Made by a program: the position numbers and the translations under genes
Part shown: piece after piece, positions 44,746 to 54,704 of the stretch
How positions within the stretch are numbered: the stretch's first letter is position 1
How the letters are laid out: each line of letters starts with the position of its first letter
From: JBAJNN01 sp036881905
GTDB lineage: Bacteria > Pseudomonadota > Alphaproteobacteria > Rhizobiales > Im1
Direction of reading: 5' to 3'
Length of the DNA stretch: 64,000 nucleotides
Assembly: GCA_036881905.1 (NCBI GenBank)
Contig: JBAJNN010000009.1
Location: 1 to 64,000 of the forward strand
Notes under the pieces: generated by a model
Databases searched by the model: none
What the model was told of the DNA's origin: nothing
What the model saw: only the letters and a program-made list of their open reading frames with translations

Positions 44746-46004
44746 ATGGGGTTGGCCCGTTTGCGCAGAGAGCCTTTTCCGCGTGGCGAGTCGCCGGCCT
44801 CGTGAAGGTCCATATCCGCCAATTCCAAAGGGTTTCTGGAAATTTCAGCGTGTTCGACTGTCGGCCCTTCCTGCGCCGGGGAGCGCGACAGAATGGCAAA
44901 GACATGCTCCAACATAGTGTCCAGTCCCCATAATTCACGATCGGCCAATTTAAATTTATCACCCTCGTCGATTGCCCTTTGGCGTTCGTAAATGGCGATG
45001 GGCCAAGCAAAGCCCGACATACCCAGCAAGCCGGCAAAATGATGCTAATCATGCGCCGGCATGTCGCCGATCATGACAGCGTAGCGGCCGGGAAAATGAA
45101 GAAAAAACAGGCGGAAGATATAAACCGGCCAAGAGACGCATATTGCCTTCAAACTTTTCCGGTGATTCGGAATGGGATCGCCGAAGAAACGCCCCCAGCA
45201 TCGTTGCGCATGAGCGGAAATGTCTTTCGGCATTCGTTCGGAGGCAAGCCATGCGTGCTCGGTGATGAACTGCGTGACGGCGCTCATCTGGTAAAACAGG
45301 GTTAGCGGGAGCCAAATCGTCAGAACCACGACCCAAACCGGTAGTATGGCAAAACAGCCACACAATACTCCCAGCCAAGCCGCCGCAACAATGCGCCACG
45401 GAACCGACTCTCTGGTCACAAAGTTGGATTTGATACGATTCCAAAGAAAGAAAACATGAAACCGAGGTGAGACCATAAGTTGAAGATAACGCCGAAAAAG
45501 CCGCCGTCGATCGATTCCGGGGCGAATGCCGAACCGATAAAGCAAGGCCGCATCGGGATCCTTTATGGTCGTAAATATTTTACGGGCGTGGTGAGCCTTA
45601 TGATCTGAACGATACTCTTCGCCATTCTGGCAGAAGGCTATGGTTGTCGCCAAATTCAGGTAAAATTCGTTTTTCTTGGCTCCACCGCGAATAAACGTCT
45701 TATGCGAGGCGTGATGGCCAAACTGAACCTGGAAGATTCTGAAGAGCCCGGTTTGCCCGACGGCGCCGACATATCCCGCCATGATTGCCGCGGTTATGCC
45801 CAACTCTCCCCCAAGCATGGTCGCAAAGGGGATCAAGATCAGAAATCCCGCACTCAGCCAGAATCGCCATCTGGAGCTTAATCGAACGAGCGGCTTCTGC
45901 CCAGCGAGAAGCTTGCCTGTAAAACAGGTAATCAACACGTTCGCGAACGAATTTTCCGTCCTATAGCTTTCGCGGATCCTCGTGCGATATAAGCCCGTTT
46001 CCAA
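44742..46004 (-). pseudogene. Fatty acid desaturase interrupted by an in-frame TAG in its third histidine box
   Basis: Membrane di-iron desaturase. The frame from 46004 has histidine box 1 in QFGHHASHKTF and box 2 in RSDHKAHHARK, with hydrophobic segments between. It stops at TAG 45047-45045 after MIGDMPAHD; the same frame then continues HHFAGLLGMSGFAWPIAIYE to a second stop at 44742. The third box should read HDxHH, so the amber codon replaces the variable residue, probably Tyr or Trp. Without readthrough the protein lacks essential iron ligands and about 100 residues. The rest shows no other damage, so the lesion is recent, an error, or a readthrough site. Total 420 codons. Confidence 0.8.
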
Positions 46005-46366
46005 CCTGCCGGAGCAATAGATGGTGCCAATCTGCGCTATTGCTATTCTCCCACTATAAAAACCACCATTATAGGCTAGCCGGTCTCTTGCGGTTTGTCA
46101 AGTCGCTTGACGCTGTTCGACGAGTTGTCCGGCGCATAAATCATGGGGGGCAAGCATTGACCGGCAATTCCGGCTTGACCTGCAATACCGATTCGTCCAT
46201 AGTGCGTCTCATGTTGGTTTGCGCGCATCTATCCTCTCGCTTCGGCTGTGGAACCGTCATTATAAGCCGCGGATTTTTAGGCGCGCTTGCGCGATTGTCT
46301 CTCATATCTCGTCAATCGAACCGATGAAGACACCATTCCAGCCCGTGCCGGAGAGAGGGTCGATCC
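46005..46366. other. Intergenic region between the desaturase and cysS
   Basis: 362 bp between divergent genes. It should carry promoters for both directions. A plus-strand frame at 46040-46327 has no start signal or motif. Nothing else recognised. Confidence 0.4.
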
Positions 46367-47692
46367 ATGACGCTGATGCTCTATAACACGCTGACGAAAC
46401 GCAAGGAGCAGTTTCACCCCATCGACCCCGCCGATATACGGGTCTATGTTTGCGGGCCGACCGTCTATGATCTTGCCCATGTCGGCAATGCCCGCCCCAT
46501 TATTGTGTTCGACATGCTTATCCGTCTTTTGCACCATCTTTATGGCGCGGAACATGTCACCTATGTGCGCAATATTACCGATATTGATGACAAGATCAAT
46601 GCGCGGGCCGCAAAAGAGGGCATTTCGATTCACGTCCTGACCGAATGCACGACGCACCGTTTTCACGAGGACATGGATAGGCTTTCCTGCCTGAAGCCGA
46701 CGCATGAGCCGCGCGCGACCGCCTTTATCGAACCGATGAAGAAGATTGTTGAACGGCTCGTCGAACGCGGCCATGCCTATGTGGCGGAAGACCATGTCCT
46801 GTTCGATGTCGCCTCCGACCAACATTATGGCATGCTCTCGCGCCGTTCTCCCGATGAAATGAAAGCCGGCGCGCGCGTCGAGATTGCGCCCTATAAGCGC
46901 GGCCCGCTGGATTTCGTGTTATGGAAACCGTCGCGGGACGGTGAGCCGTCCTGGCCGTCGCCTTGCGCGATTGCGGTGAACGGACGTCCGGGCTGGCATT
47001 TGGAATGTTCGGCCATGGCATGGACCTATCTTGGCGAACGGTTCGACATTCATGGCGCCGGTCTCGATCTTCAGTTTCCCCATCATGAGAATGAGCGCGC
47101 GCAATCCTGCTGCGCCTTTGGCACCGAGCGCATGGCGAATCTCTGGATGCATAATGGTCTGGTGACGGTTGGGGGTAAAAAGATGGCGAAATCCTCCGGC
47201 AATTTCGTGACGATCAGAGAGTTTTTGCAAGACTGGCCCGGCGAGGTGCTGCGCCTGACCATGCTCAAGACTCACTATCGCCAGCCTTTGGACTGGACAT
47301 TGAAAGGCTTACAAGAGTCACACAGAATATTACGGAAATGGCGGGCGGTTGCGGAGCGAACCGAATCGGCTGCTTGCGTTTCCGATACAGTGATCGAGGC
47401 GTTGAGCGACGATCTCAATACGCCGAAGGCTATTTTCGCGCTGCATGCGCTTTATGACGCCGAAGACTGTTCGGGATTGCGCGGTGGCCTACAGTTCCTC
47501 GGCTTGTCGGGTCAGTCCACGCCGATGGCGCGCGGCCTGCCGACCGATATCAATGCACTGATTGCGCAACGCGCCGCCGCGCGGGCGCGCAAGGATTTCG
47601 CTTCCGCGGACACGATCCGCGCTACCCTGGCCGAAAGGGGAATTCTTCTCAAGGACACGGCGGAGGGCACGGTATGGCAACTGGCGGAATAA
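46367..47692 (+). CDS. cysS: Cysteinyl-tRNA synthetase
   Basis: Class I synthetase, 441 residues. The zinc-site cysteine and nucleotide motif are in VYVCGPTVYDLAHVGNARP, with HVGN standing for HIGH; DKINARAAKEG, GRPGWHLECSAMAWTYLGE and the KMSKS-type loop KKMAKSSGNFVT follow. Slightly shorter than the usual 460. It is followed after 1 bp by aroK on the same strand. Confidence 0.97.
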   Translation: MTLMLYNTLTKRKEQFHPIDPADIRVYVCGPTVYDLAHVGNARPIIVFDMLIRLLHHLYGAEHVTYVRNITDIDDKINARAAKEGISIHVLTECTTHRFHEDMDRLSCLKPTHEPRATAFIEPMKKIVERLVERGHAYVAEDHVLFDVASDQHYGMLSRRSPDEMKAGARVEIAPYKRGPLDFVLWKPSRDGEPSWPSPCAIAVNGRPGWHLECSAMAWTYLGERFDIHGAGLDLQFPHHENERAQSCCAFGTERMANLWMHNGLVTVGGKKMAKSSGNFVTIREFLQDWPGEVLRLTMLKTHYRQPLDWTLKGLQESHRILRKWRAVAERTESAACVSDTVIEALSDDLNTPKAIFALHALYDAEDCSGLRGGLQFLGLSGQSTPMARGLPTDINALIAQRAAARARKDFASADTIRATLAERGILLKDTAEGTVWQLAE

Positions 47693-47693
47693 A

Positions 47694-48362
47694 ATGGCGA
47701 ACAACGCTTCGCATGTGACAATGTTCAACGGCGGAAAGGTTGATTCGTCGGTGACGGCTCGCCAGCAGCAAATATCGCATAGGGAAACCGTCCTTGCCTG
47801 GTTGGGAGCGCGCGCCATTGTACTGGTTGGGTTGATGGGGGCCGGTAAAACCACGACCGGGCGCTGTCTTGCGCGGCATTTCGGCCTGCCTTTCGTTGAT
47901 GCCGATGCTGAAATTGAACGGGCCGCGAACAAGACTACCCTTGAGATTTTCGCCGATCATGGCGAAGCCGGTTTTCGCATCCGCGAGCGCAGGGTCATCG
48001 CCCGCTTGTTGCGGGCGGCAGGCCCACGGATTCTAGCAACCGGGGGCGGGGCTTATATCGATCCGCAAACTCGGGCGGTTATGGCGAGAAATGGCGTGTC
48101 CGTCTGGTTGCGCGCCGGGCTGCCGGTTTTAGCGCAGCGCGTGCGCTGCCAGCGCGCCGATCGGCCATTGCTTGATGTGGCGGACCCCGAAGCGGTCATG
48201 AGGCGCCTGATCAAGGAGCGCCACCCGTTTTATGACCGAGCCGACATCGTGATCGATAGCGGTTTGGTACCCAAGGGCAAAGTCGTGCATGACATCGTGC
48301 AAGCTCTTGCCGCCAAAGCGCGTTTGGACCAACCTCGCGCAAGGGGGCTTGAAGTCTCATGA
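47694..48362 (+). CDS. aroK: Shikimate kinase
   Basis: Phosphorylates shikimate with ATP. P-loop VLVGLMGAGKTTTGRCLA, shikimate-binding DADAEIERAANKTTLEIF, Walker-like ILATGGGAYIDP and lid RCQRADRPLLD are all present. With ATG 47694 the protein has 222 residues, including a 35-residue lead before the P-loop strand. The stop overlaps the aroB start (ATGA). Confidence 0.95.
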   Translation: MANNASHVTMFNGGKVDSSVTARQQQISHRETVLAWLGARAIVLVGLMGAGKTTTGRCLARHFGLPFVDADAEIERAANKTTLEIFADHGEAGFRIRERRVIARLLRAAGPRILATGGGAYIDPQTRAVMARNGVSVWLRAGLPVLAQRVRCQRADRPLLDVADPEAVMRRLIKERHPFYDRADIVIDSGLVPKGKVVHDIVQALAAKARLDQPRARGLEVS

Positions 48363-49516
48363 TCGCGGTTGCCGATATCAGCGATGCCGCCGGTCAAGAC
48401 GATTCATGCCGCCGGGTTACGGTCGGCCTTGGCGATCGCTGTTACGATATTCATATCGGCTCCGGCCTTCTTGGCCGCGCCGGTTCCTTGATCGTCCCCC
48501 ATCTCAAACGTCCGGTGACGGTGATCGTGACCGATGAAACCGTTGCCGCTTTGTATCTTGAGTCGCTTCGCCGGTCATTGCAGGCGGAAGGAGTCGCGAC
48601 GACCACCATCCTTGTGCCCGAAGGCGAAGCGAACAAGAGTTTCAAACGTCTTGAAGACTTGTGCGGACGTCTGCTTGAAGTCGGTATCGAACGCCACGAT
48701 TGTATCATCGCACTTGGCGGTGGAGTCATTGGCGATCTCGCCGGTTTCGCCGCCGCGATTTTGCATCGTGGCATCGGTGTCATCCAGATTCCGACCACGC
48801 TTATGGCGCAGGTCGATTCCTCCATCGGTGGCAAGACCAGCATCAACACCGCCTTCGGCAAAAATCTGGTTGGGGCCTTCCATCAGCCGGTTGTGGTGCT
48901 GGTGGATCCGGACCTTTTGGGAACCCTTTCCGAGCGTGATTTTCGCGCCGGTTATGCGGAAATCGTCAAATATGGTCTTATCGACAATAATGGGTTTTTC
49001 GCCTGGCTTGAGGCCAATCGACCGGCGGTTTTTGCCGCGGAACCGACCTTGCTGCATCATATGGTAGAAGTCGCCTGCCAGACCAAGGCGAGGATCGTGG
49101 CCGCGGATGAGCGCGAGTCTGGTTCCCGCGCGTTGCTGAATCTCGGCCACACTTTCGCTCACGCGCTGGAGGCGGCGACTTTTTATACTCCGTATTTCAC
49201 CCATGGCGAGGCGGTCGCGCTCGGCACCGCTCTGGCCTTGCGCTATTCACGGCGCGTCAAAGCCTGTGCGTCTGGGAGGGCAGAGCGGGTCGTTCATCAT
49301 CTGGCGGCAGCGGGGTTACCGACCAAATTGAAAGATGTACCGGTCGATCTGCCCGATGCGGCGATGCTCGTTCGGCTCATGCGCCGCGACAAAAAGGCGT
49401 TGGCCGGGCGGATCGTTCTGATTCTCATGCGCGATATTGGTGATGCCTTTGTCTGTCGCGAGGGTGATGAAAACGATCTTGCAGCCTTCCTTAAAGAGGA
49501 GCTTGAACGGGCTTGA
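48359..49516 (+). CDS. aroB: 3-dehydroquinate synthase
   Basis: NAD+-dependent cyclisation of DAHP to 3-dehydroquinate, second step of the shikimate pathway. Motifs are VPEGEANKSFKRLEDLCGRL, the NAD-binding ALGGGVIGDLAGFAAAI, PTTLMAQVDSSIGGKTSIN and metal ligands in LNLGHTFAHALE and YFTHGEAVALG. 385 residues. The aroK-aroB pair overlaps by four bases; aroB overlaps the CorC-type gene as TGATG. Confidence 0.96.
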   Translation: MIAVADISDAAGQDDSCRRVTVGLGDRCYDIHIGSGLLGRAGSLIVPHLKRPVTVIVTDETVAALYLESLRRSLQAEGVATTTILVPEGEANKSFKRLEDLCGRLLEVGIERHDCIIALGGGVIGDLAGFAAAILHRGIGVIQIPTTLMAQVDSSIGGKTSINTAFGKNLVGAFHQPVVVLVDPDLLGTLSERDFRAGYAEIVKYGLIDNNGFFAWLEANRPAVFAAEPTLLHHMVEVACQTKARIVAADERESGSRALLNLGHTFAHALEAATFYTPYFTHGEAVALGTALALRYSRRVKACASGRAERVVHHLAAAGLPTKLKDVPVDLPDAAMLVRLMRRDKKALAGRIVLILMRDIGDAFVCREGDENDLAAFLKEELERA

Positions 49517-50775
49517 TGGTGACAGACTTCGTTTTTTCCGGTTCGGTTATTGTATTGCTGATTCTCTCGGCGTTCTTTTCGGGTTCGGAAACCGCGCTGA
49601 CCGCGACGGCGCGCGCGCGTATGCATGAGCTTGAACGGCGCGGCGATGCCCGCGCAAAGATAGTGGAACGGTTGATCCGTCACCGTGAACGCCTGCTTGG
49701 CGCGCTTTTGCTCGGCAACAATCTGGTCAATACTCTGGCCTCGGCGATGGCAGCACAGATATTCATTACCCTGTTCGGTCCCATCGGGGTTGCCTATGCA
49801 ACGATTGTCATGACGGCTCTAATCTTAATTTTTTCGGAGCTTCTGCCCAAGACCTATGCGATTGTCAGCCCTGATCGCGTCGCTTTGGCCGTGGCGCGGC
49901 CGGTGCGCTGGTTTGTGGCGTTGTTTGCGCCCGTGGCTGGGGCGATCGTGTTCCTTGTCAGGCGGATGTTGGGTTTTGTCGGCGTCGATGTCGCCGGGGC
50001 GCGGGGGCTGTTGTCAGCGCATGAGGAAATTCGCGGCGCCATTGATCTCCATCATCGCGAGGGGGCGGTGGTGAAGAAGACGCGCGACATGCTGGGGGGA
50101 ATTCTCGATTTGCGCGAGCTGGAGGTTTCCGATGTCATGATTCATCGCACTAGAATACACAGCGTCGATGTTGCGCGTCCGGCCGGCGAAATCATCGACT
50201 CCATTCTGGCGAGCAGCCATAGCCGTATTCCCGTGTGGAAAGATAATGTGGACAATATCACCGGCATTTTACACTCCAGGGACATATTGTCGGCATTTCA
50301 GGCCCATCACGGCCAGGTCGATCGCATCGAGATCGAACCTTTGTGCCGTCAGCCCTGGTTTGTTCCCGATACCACAAGCGTTACCGATCAGCTCAACGCG
50401 TTTCTGCGTCGCAAATCGCATTTTGCTCTGGTGGTCGATGAATATGGCGAGGTGATGGGGTTGGTCACGCTGGAGGACATATTGGAAGAAATCGTCGGCG
50501 ACATTTCCGACGAGCATGACATTGTCGCCAGCGGCATTCGCCCCGAATCGGGCGGGGGTTGCCTGGTCGACGGCGCGGTTTCGATCAGGGACCTCAATCG
50601 CTCGATGGACTGGAATCTGCCCGATGAGGAAGCGACGACCATCGCTGGCCTGGTTATTCACGAATCGCAGATGATTCCCGATGTCGGCCAGGTTTTTACC
50701 TTCCATGGGTTCCGCTTCGAGATCGTGCGCAAACGCCGCAATCAGATTACCGCCTTGCGCATCGCCCCAGCTTGA
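49516..50775 (+). CDS. HlyC/CorC (CNNM) family transporter with CBS domains
   Basis: Membrane protein with three parts: an N-terminal DUF21/CNNM region with hydrophobic helices (VIVLLILSAFFSGSETALTA, IFSELLPKTYAIVSPDRV, residues 1-190), a CBS pair (VSDVMIHRTRIHSVDV, DITGIL-like VDNITGILHSRDIL, LVVDEYGEVMGLVTLEDILE) and a C-terminal CorC/HlyC domain (DEEATTIAGLVIHESQMIPD). 419 residues from ATG 49516. The family is linked to magnesium or cobalt efflux; a further TTG three bases earlier is possible. Common downstream of aroB in alphaproteobacteria. Confidence 0.92.
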   Translation: MVTDFVFSGSVIVLLILSAFFSGSETALTATARARMHELERRGDARAKIVERLIRHRERLLGALLLGNNLVNTLASAMAAQIFITLFGPIGVAYATIVMTALILIFSELLPKTYAIVSPDRVALAVARPVRWFVALFAPVAGAIVFLVRRMLGFVGVDVAGARGLLSAHEEIRGAIDLHHREGAVVKKTRDMLGGILDLRELEVSDVMIHRTRIHSVDVARPAGEIIDSILASSHSRIPVWKDNVDNITGILHSRDILSAFQAHHGQVDRIEIEPLCRQPWFVPDTTSVTDQLNAFLRRKSHFALVVDEYGEVMGLVTLEDILEEIVGDISDEHDIVASGIRPESGGGCLVDGAVSIRDLNRSMDWNLPDEEATTIAGLVIHESQMIPDVGQVFTFHGFRFEIVRKRRNQITALRIAPA

Positions 50776-50861
50776 AAATTGTTTTGCTTGTTTTTTAAAA
50801 CTGTGCGAAGTCTAAATTGTTTGGCTATAATTGTGCTATCTGGAAAGAAGGTAACTGGCTT

Positions 50862-51593
50862 ATGAGCATGAAAAAAAGTTTGGCAAGCTGTGCGTTTGCC
50901 ATCGGTGCGTTGGGTTTTTCGCTTTCCGCTTATGCCGGGCAGGAAGGCTTGTACATGGAGGGACTTTTTGGTGGGACATTTGCGGCTGATACCAAAATTC
51001 AGGGCGATAATTTTACGTACAAAAACAAATTCGACACCGGTTATGCGTTTGGTGGCGCCGCGGGGTATGATTTCGGCAACGGTTTGCGCATTGAAGGAGA
51101 GGTTTCATACCGCAATGTGAGCATCGACAAATTCTTATCCATGAGTGGTAAGGATTCAATAGAAGAACTCGTCAATCAGCATGCCGCTGAAGCCAAGGCC
51201 GCCGGCTATAAGACCGGCGATAAATCCTTGTCCTTATCCCCCTTTTCAGCTGATGGGAGTTTTTCCGCACTCAGCGGTATGGTGAATGCAGCATACGGTT
51301 TTGACGCCTTCTATGGTCTCAAGCCCTATGTGATGGCCGGGGCCGGGCTTGCTGGTGTTTCGATCAATGATGCAAAACTGGCCGGTGACAAGTTCGCCGA
51401 TGACCATGATGTCGTCTTTGCCTATCAGGCTGGCCTTGGTGTTGCTTATGATCTGACGGATGTGGCCACTATTGACTTGGGCTACTATTATTTTGCCACC
51501 GCCAAGCCCTCTATGAAAAACATAGATGGCGACAAGTTCGATTCCGAATTCCACACCCATAATGTTGTATTGGGTCTGCGTTTCAGATTTTGA
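50862..51593 (+). CDS. Outer-membrane beta-barrel protein
   Basis: 243 residues. A signal peptide (MSMKKSLASCAFAIGALGFS, cleavage after AYA) is followed by alternating strands such as GLYMEGLFGGTFAAD and YAFGGAAGYDFGNGLRIEGE, and ends HNVVLGLRFRF with the terminal Phe needed for outer-membrane insertion. It resembles eight-stranded OmpA-like or surface-antigen barrels. ATG 50862 has AGAAGGTAA upstream. A TATAAT is present at 50826-50831, but no good -35 goes with it. Function beyond membrane barrel is unknown. Confidence 0.85.
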   Translation: MSMKKSLASCAFAIGALGFSLSAYAGQEGLYMEGLFGGTFAADTKIQGDNFTYKNKFDTGYAFGGAAGYDFGNGLRIEGEVSYRNVSIDKFLSMSGKDSIEELVNQHAAEAKAAGYKTGDKSLSLSPFSADGSFSALSGMVNAAYGFDAFYGLKPYVMAGAGLAGVSINDAKLAGDKFADDHDVVFAYQAGLGVAYDLTDVATIDLGYYYFATAKPSMKNIDGDKFDSEFHTHNVVLGLRFRF

Positions 51594-51686
51594 GCTTCGG
51601 ACTCTTTCACTCTCACTAACCCTGACGGAACCGCTTGATCTTAAGCCGTCCGGCAGGGTTTTGCAAGCCCTCGTCAGATGTTGCCC

Positions 51687-52517
51687 TTACCCCGCAAACT
51701 TGATCACCCAGTCGAACGCCCGGTCCGGCAGCAGCCGGCGTAGCAGTAAAACCGGAGTGGCCATATAGCCCCCGTGATAACGGGCTTTAGGCCTGGGCGC
51801 GGTGATGGCCTTCAACACAAGATCGGCAATCACCGAGGGATCGGACATCCTGCTGGCGTCAAGCATATTGGTCATTCTGTCGGCCATTTTTTTTGCCGCC
51901 TCGGCGTAGGGGCCAGAGCCGGACGTCTTCGACAAAAGCCCGATTGCAATGTCGCCAAAATGGGTTTTGATGGCGCCCGGCTCGATGATGACGACGTCGA
52001 TACCGAAGGGCTCGGTCTCGAGTCTTAAAGCATCGGACCAGCTCTCAAGCGCATGTTTACTCGCGTGATACCAACCGCCGAAGGGCACGGACATCTTGCC
52101 GGCGATCGAACTGATATTGACGATTTTGCCGAATCCATGGCCGCGCATTTTCGGCAAAACCAGTTTGGTCAACCTTGCGAGGCCGAAAAGATTGACCTCG
52201 AACTGCCGGCGGGCTTCTTCCAGCTCGACATCCTCGATCGCGCCGTAAGACCCGTAACCGGCATTGTTGACCAGAATATCGACGCTACCCTCGCGCCCGA
52301 TGATGGTATCGATACAATTATGGCATGATTCATCTTGCGTGATATCGAGGGCAATGACGTGAATGCCTTTTTCCTCAAGCTCCTTCATGCGATCGACCGT
52401 TCGCGCGGCGCCATAGACCGTATAGCCGTTTTGTTTAAGCAAAATCGCGGTGGCCTCGCCAATACCCGAAGACGCTCCGGTGACAAGGGCGGTTTTGGGA
52501 GAGGGTTCTTCTGCCAT
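51687..52517 (-). CDS. Short-chain dehydrogenase/reductase
   Basis: Classical SDR of 276 residues: nucleotide site ALVTGASSGIGEATAILL, NNAGYGSYGAIEDV, catalytic Ser in IVNISSIAGKMSV and YHASK (Tyr, Lys). ATG 52517 (MAEEPSPKTAL) is preceded by AGGAGAACTGAT. The substrate is not clear; the overall pattern (AARTVDRMKELEEKGIHVI, EPGAIKTHFGDIA) is that of the retinol/17-beta-type group of unspecific annotation. It follows the next SDR gene in the same direction. Confidence 0.92.
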   Translation of the reverse strand: MAEEPSPKTALVTGASSGIGEATAILLKQNGYTVYGAARTVDRMKELEEKGIHVIALDITQDESCHNCIDTIIGREGSVDILVNNAGYGSYGAIEDVELEEARRQFEVNLFGLARLTKLVLPKMRGHGFGKIVNISSIAGKMSVPFGGWYHASKHALESWSDALRLETEPFGIDVVIIEPGAIKTHFGDIAIGLLSKTSGSGPYAEAAKKMADRMTNMLDASRMSDPSVIADLVLKAITAPRPKARYHGGYMATPVLLLRRLLPDRAFDWVIKFAG

Positions 52518-52567
52518 ATCAGTTCTCCTGTGTCTCAACGTTACGATAAACGGTCAATTTTCACCAT

Positions 52568-53356
52568 TCAAACGCTTCTGGTCGCGCCGCCATCGCAGCG
52601 TATCAGAGTGCCGGTGACATAGCTTGCCGGACCGCTTGCCATAAAGGCGGCAAGGCTTGCAAGTTCGTCCACCCGGCCATAGCGACCCATCGGGATCGCC
52701 GCTTGCGTGGCGGAGCGGACCTCGTCGATGCTTTTGCCCTGATGTTCGGCGCGTGCGGCATCGAGTCGGTCAACGCGCCGGGTGTGGATGCGTCCTGGAA
52801 GCAACATATTGACCGTGACATTGTCGGGCGCAACCTCCGTGGCCAAAGTCTTGCTCCAGCCGACGAGGGCCGAACGCAGCGTATTGGACATCGCCAGATA
52901 CGCAACCGGTTCAACGACTGTGCGTGATGCAATGGTGAGAATACGGCCCCACTTACGCTTGCGCATGCCAGGCACGATTAGGCCGGTGATTTCCATGATG
53001 CGCAACACCATAATGTCGAACCAGCCACGCCATTGCTCCGCTGTCGGCTCTAGGATACCTCCGTGCGGTGGGCCACCCGAATTGTTCACCAGAATATCGA
53101 CAGTGCCGAGTTTTTCCCCGGCGGCGGCGTAAAGCCGAGGCGCGCTATCGCGATCGGCAAGGTCGCATTGCACATAACAGGCCGTCCCCGGTCCCGATTC
53201 GGTCATTTCTTCGGCGGCGGCGGCCAGTCTCTCAGGCGTCCGCCCGCAGATCAGAACCCGCGCCCCTTCGGCGACCAGCGCGACAGCGACACCGCGCCCC
53301 AGCCCCCGGCTGGAGGCGAGAACGAGCGCATTTTTCCCCGTCAGTCCAAGGTCCAT
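52568..53356 (-). CDS. Short-chain dehydrogenase/reductase
   Basis: Second SDR, 262 residues from ATG 53356 (MDLGLTGKNALVLASSRGLG). Nucleotide site ASSRGLGRGVAVAL, NNSGGPPHGGILEP, Ser in ILTIASRTVVEPV; the usual YxxxK tyrosine position reads AYLAMSNTLRSAL, so the active-site Tyr-x3-Lys is not as expected. This variant resembles the 3-oxoacyl-ACP-reductase-like group that has a non-canonical active site. Upstream AGGTGAGAGAG acts as Shine-Dalgarno. It is 50 bp upstream of the other SDR. Confidence 0.9.
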   Translation of the reverse strand: MDLGLTGKNALVLASSRGLGRGVAVALVAEGARVLICGRTPERLAAAAEEMTESGPGTACYVQCDLADRDSAPRLYAAAGEKLGTVDILVNNSGGPPHGGILEPTAEQWRGWFDIMVLRIMEITGLIVPGMRKRKWGRILTIASRTVVEPVAYLAMSNTLRSALVGWSKTLATEVAPDNVTVNMLLPGRIHTRRVDRLDAARAEHQGKSIDEVRSATQAAIPMGRYGRVDELASLAAFMASGPASYVTGTLIRCDGGATRSV

Positions 53357-53593
53357 CGATTGCTCTCTCACCTTATTGGTATCAACAATACCGATCTAAT
53401 GAATACTCTAAGCTATGTATGAAGACCGCGCAACCCGATTCCTAATATTATGGGGAATCGGCGGCGCGATCCATTGACCGGGGGCATCGTCCGCATCGGG
53501 GATTTACAGACTATTGCCGTTGAGTCTATTTTCATGCTTCACTCTTCAGGCATTTCCCGCCATTCATGCCTTATACGGGGGATTTTCCGGACC

Positions 53594-54704
53594 ATGCATT
53601 CTGAAATACAATCCATTGTCGATGACATCAAGCGATCCTTGGGGTTGCTGAGGAGGCATCTTTGACTGGGATTGCGCGCTTGAACGCCTTGAGCGGTTGA
53701 ATGCCCGCGCCGAAAACCCCGAATTATGGAATGATCCCCAATCAGCCCGCGCCCTGATGCATGAACGCCAACAGCTCGATGACCGGATCGGGATGTGTCT
53801 GGCGATCGAACGGTCCCTGCACGACAATGTGGAATTGATCGCCCTTGGCGAGGCCGAGGGCGAGGACGCTGTCGTCGATGACGCTCGGGCGGCCCTGGAA
53901 GCATTGCGCGGTGAAGCCGCTAAACGCGAATTGGAAATTCTTTTGTCGGGAGAGGCTGACGCCAATGATGCTTATGTGGAAATTCACGCCGGCGCCGGCG
54001 GCACGGAAAGCCAGGACTGGGCCGAAATGCTCGCGCGTATGTACACGCGCTGGGCTGAATCTAAACGATATAAAGTGGAGGCGATCGAGATTCACTTGGG
54101 CGAAGAGGCCGGCAACAAATCGGCGACCCTTCTTGTCAGGGGTCAAAACGCCTATGGCTGGCTCAAGACCGAATCGGGCGTTCATCGTCTTGTGCGCATT
54201 TCGCCATTTGATTCCAATGCCAGACGTCATACGTCCTTTGCCTCGGTGTGGGTCTATCCGGTGATCGACGATTCGATCGAGATCGAGATTGCCGATAAGG
54301 ATGTGCGCATCGATACCTATCGCGCTTCCGGCGCCGGCGGCCAGCACGTCAACACCACCGACAGCGCGGTCCGCATCACCCATCTCCCGACCGGAATCGT
54401 CGTACAGTGCCAGAATGAGCGTTCCCAGCACAAGAATCGCGCCACGGCCTGGTCGATGCTGCGCGCTCGCCTCTATGAGCGCGAACTCCAGCGACGTGAG
54501 GCGGACGCCATGGCGAAGGCGGCGCAAAAAACCGAGATTGGCTGGGGCCACCAGATCCGTTCTTACGTATTGCAACCCTACCAATTGGTCAAGGATCTGC
54601 GCACCAGCGTTGAGAAAACCAACCCTCAAGCCGTGCTCCAGGGCGATATTGACGCTTTCATTGAAGCCGCGCTCGTCCAGCGCGTCCATGGCGGTGAAAC
54701 CTAG
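53594..54704 (+). CDS. prfB: Peptide chain release factor 2, expressed by programmed +1 frameshift
   Basis: Releases nascent chains at UGA and UAA. The first 23 codons start at ATG 53594 (MHSEIQSIVDDIKRSLGLLR) and meet TGA at 53663-53665 in CTTTGAC, preceded by an internal AGGAGG at 53651-53656. A +1 slip gives DWDCALERLERLNARAENPE and the rest of RF2, with GAGGTESQDWAEMLARMY and the GGQ loop in YRASGAGGQHVNTTDSAVRI. Product 369 residues: join 53594-53662 and 53664-54704. High RF2 would stop at the UGA and lower its own synthesis. The final stop TAG lies in the CTAG of a palindromic repeat. Confidence 0.96.

Noticed and set aside
44742..45029. Separate 95-residue gene between the desaturase and azlC
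   Set aside because: It is in the same frame as the desaturase and continues its third histidine box directly after the TAG, so it is the desaturase C-terminus.
53742..54689. 315-codon minus-strand frame opposite prfB
   Set aside because: Shadow of the release factor gene.
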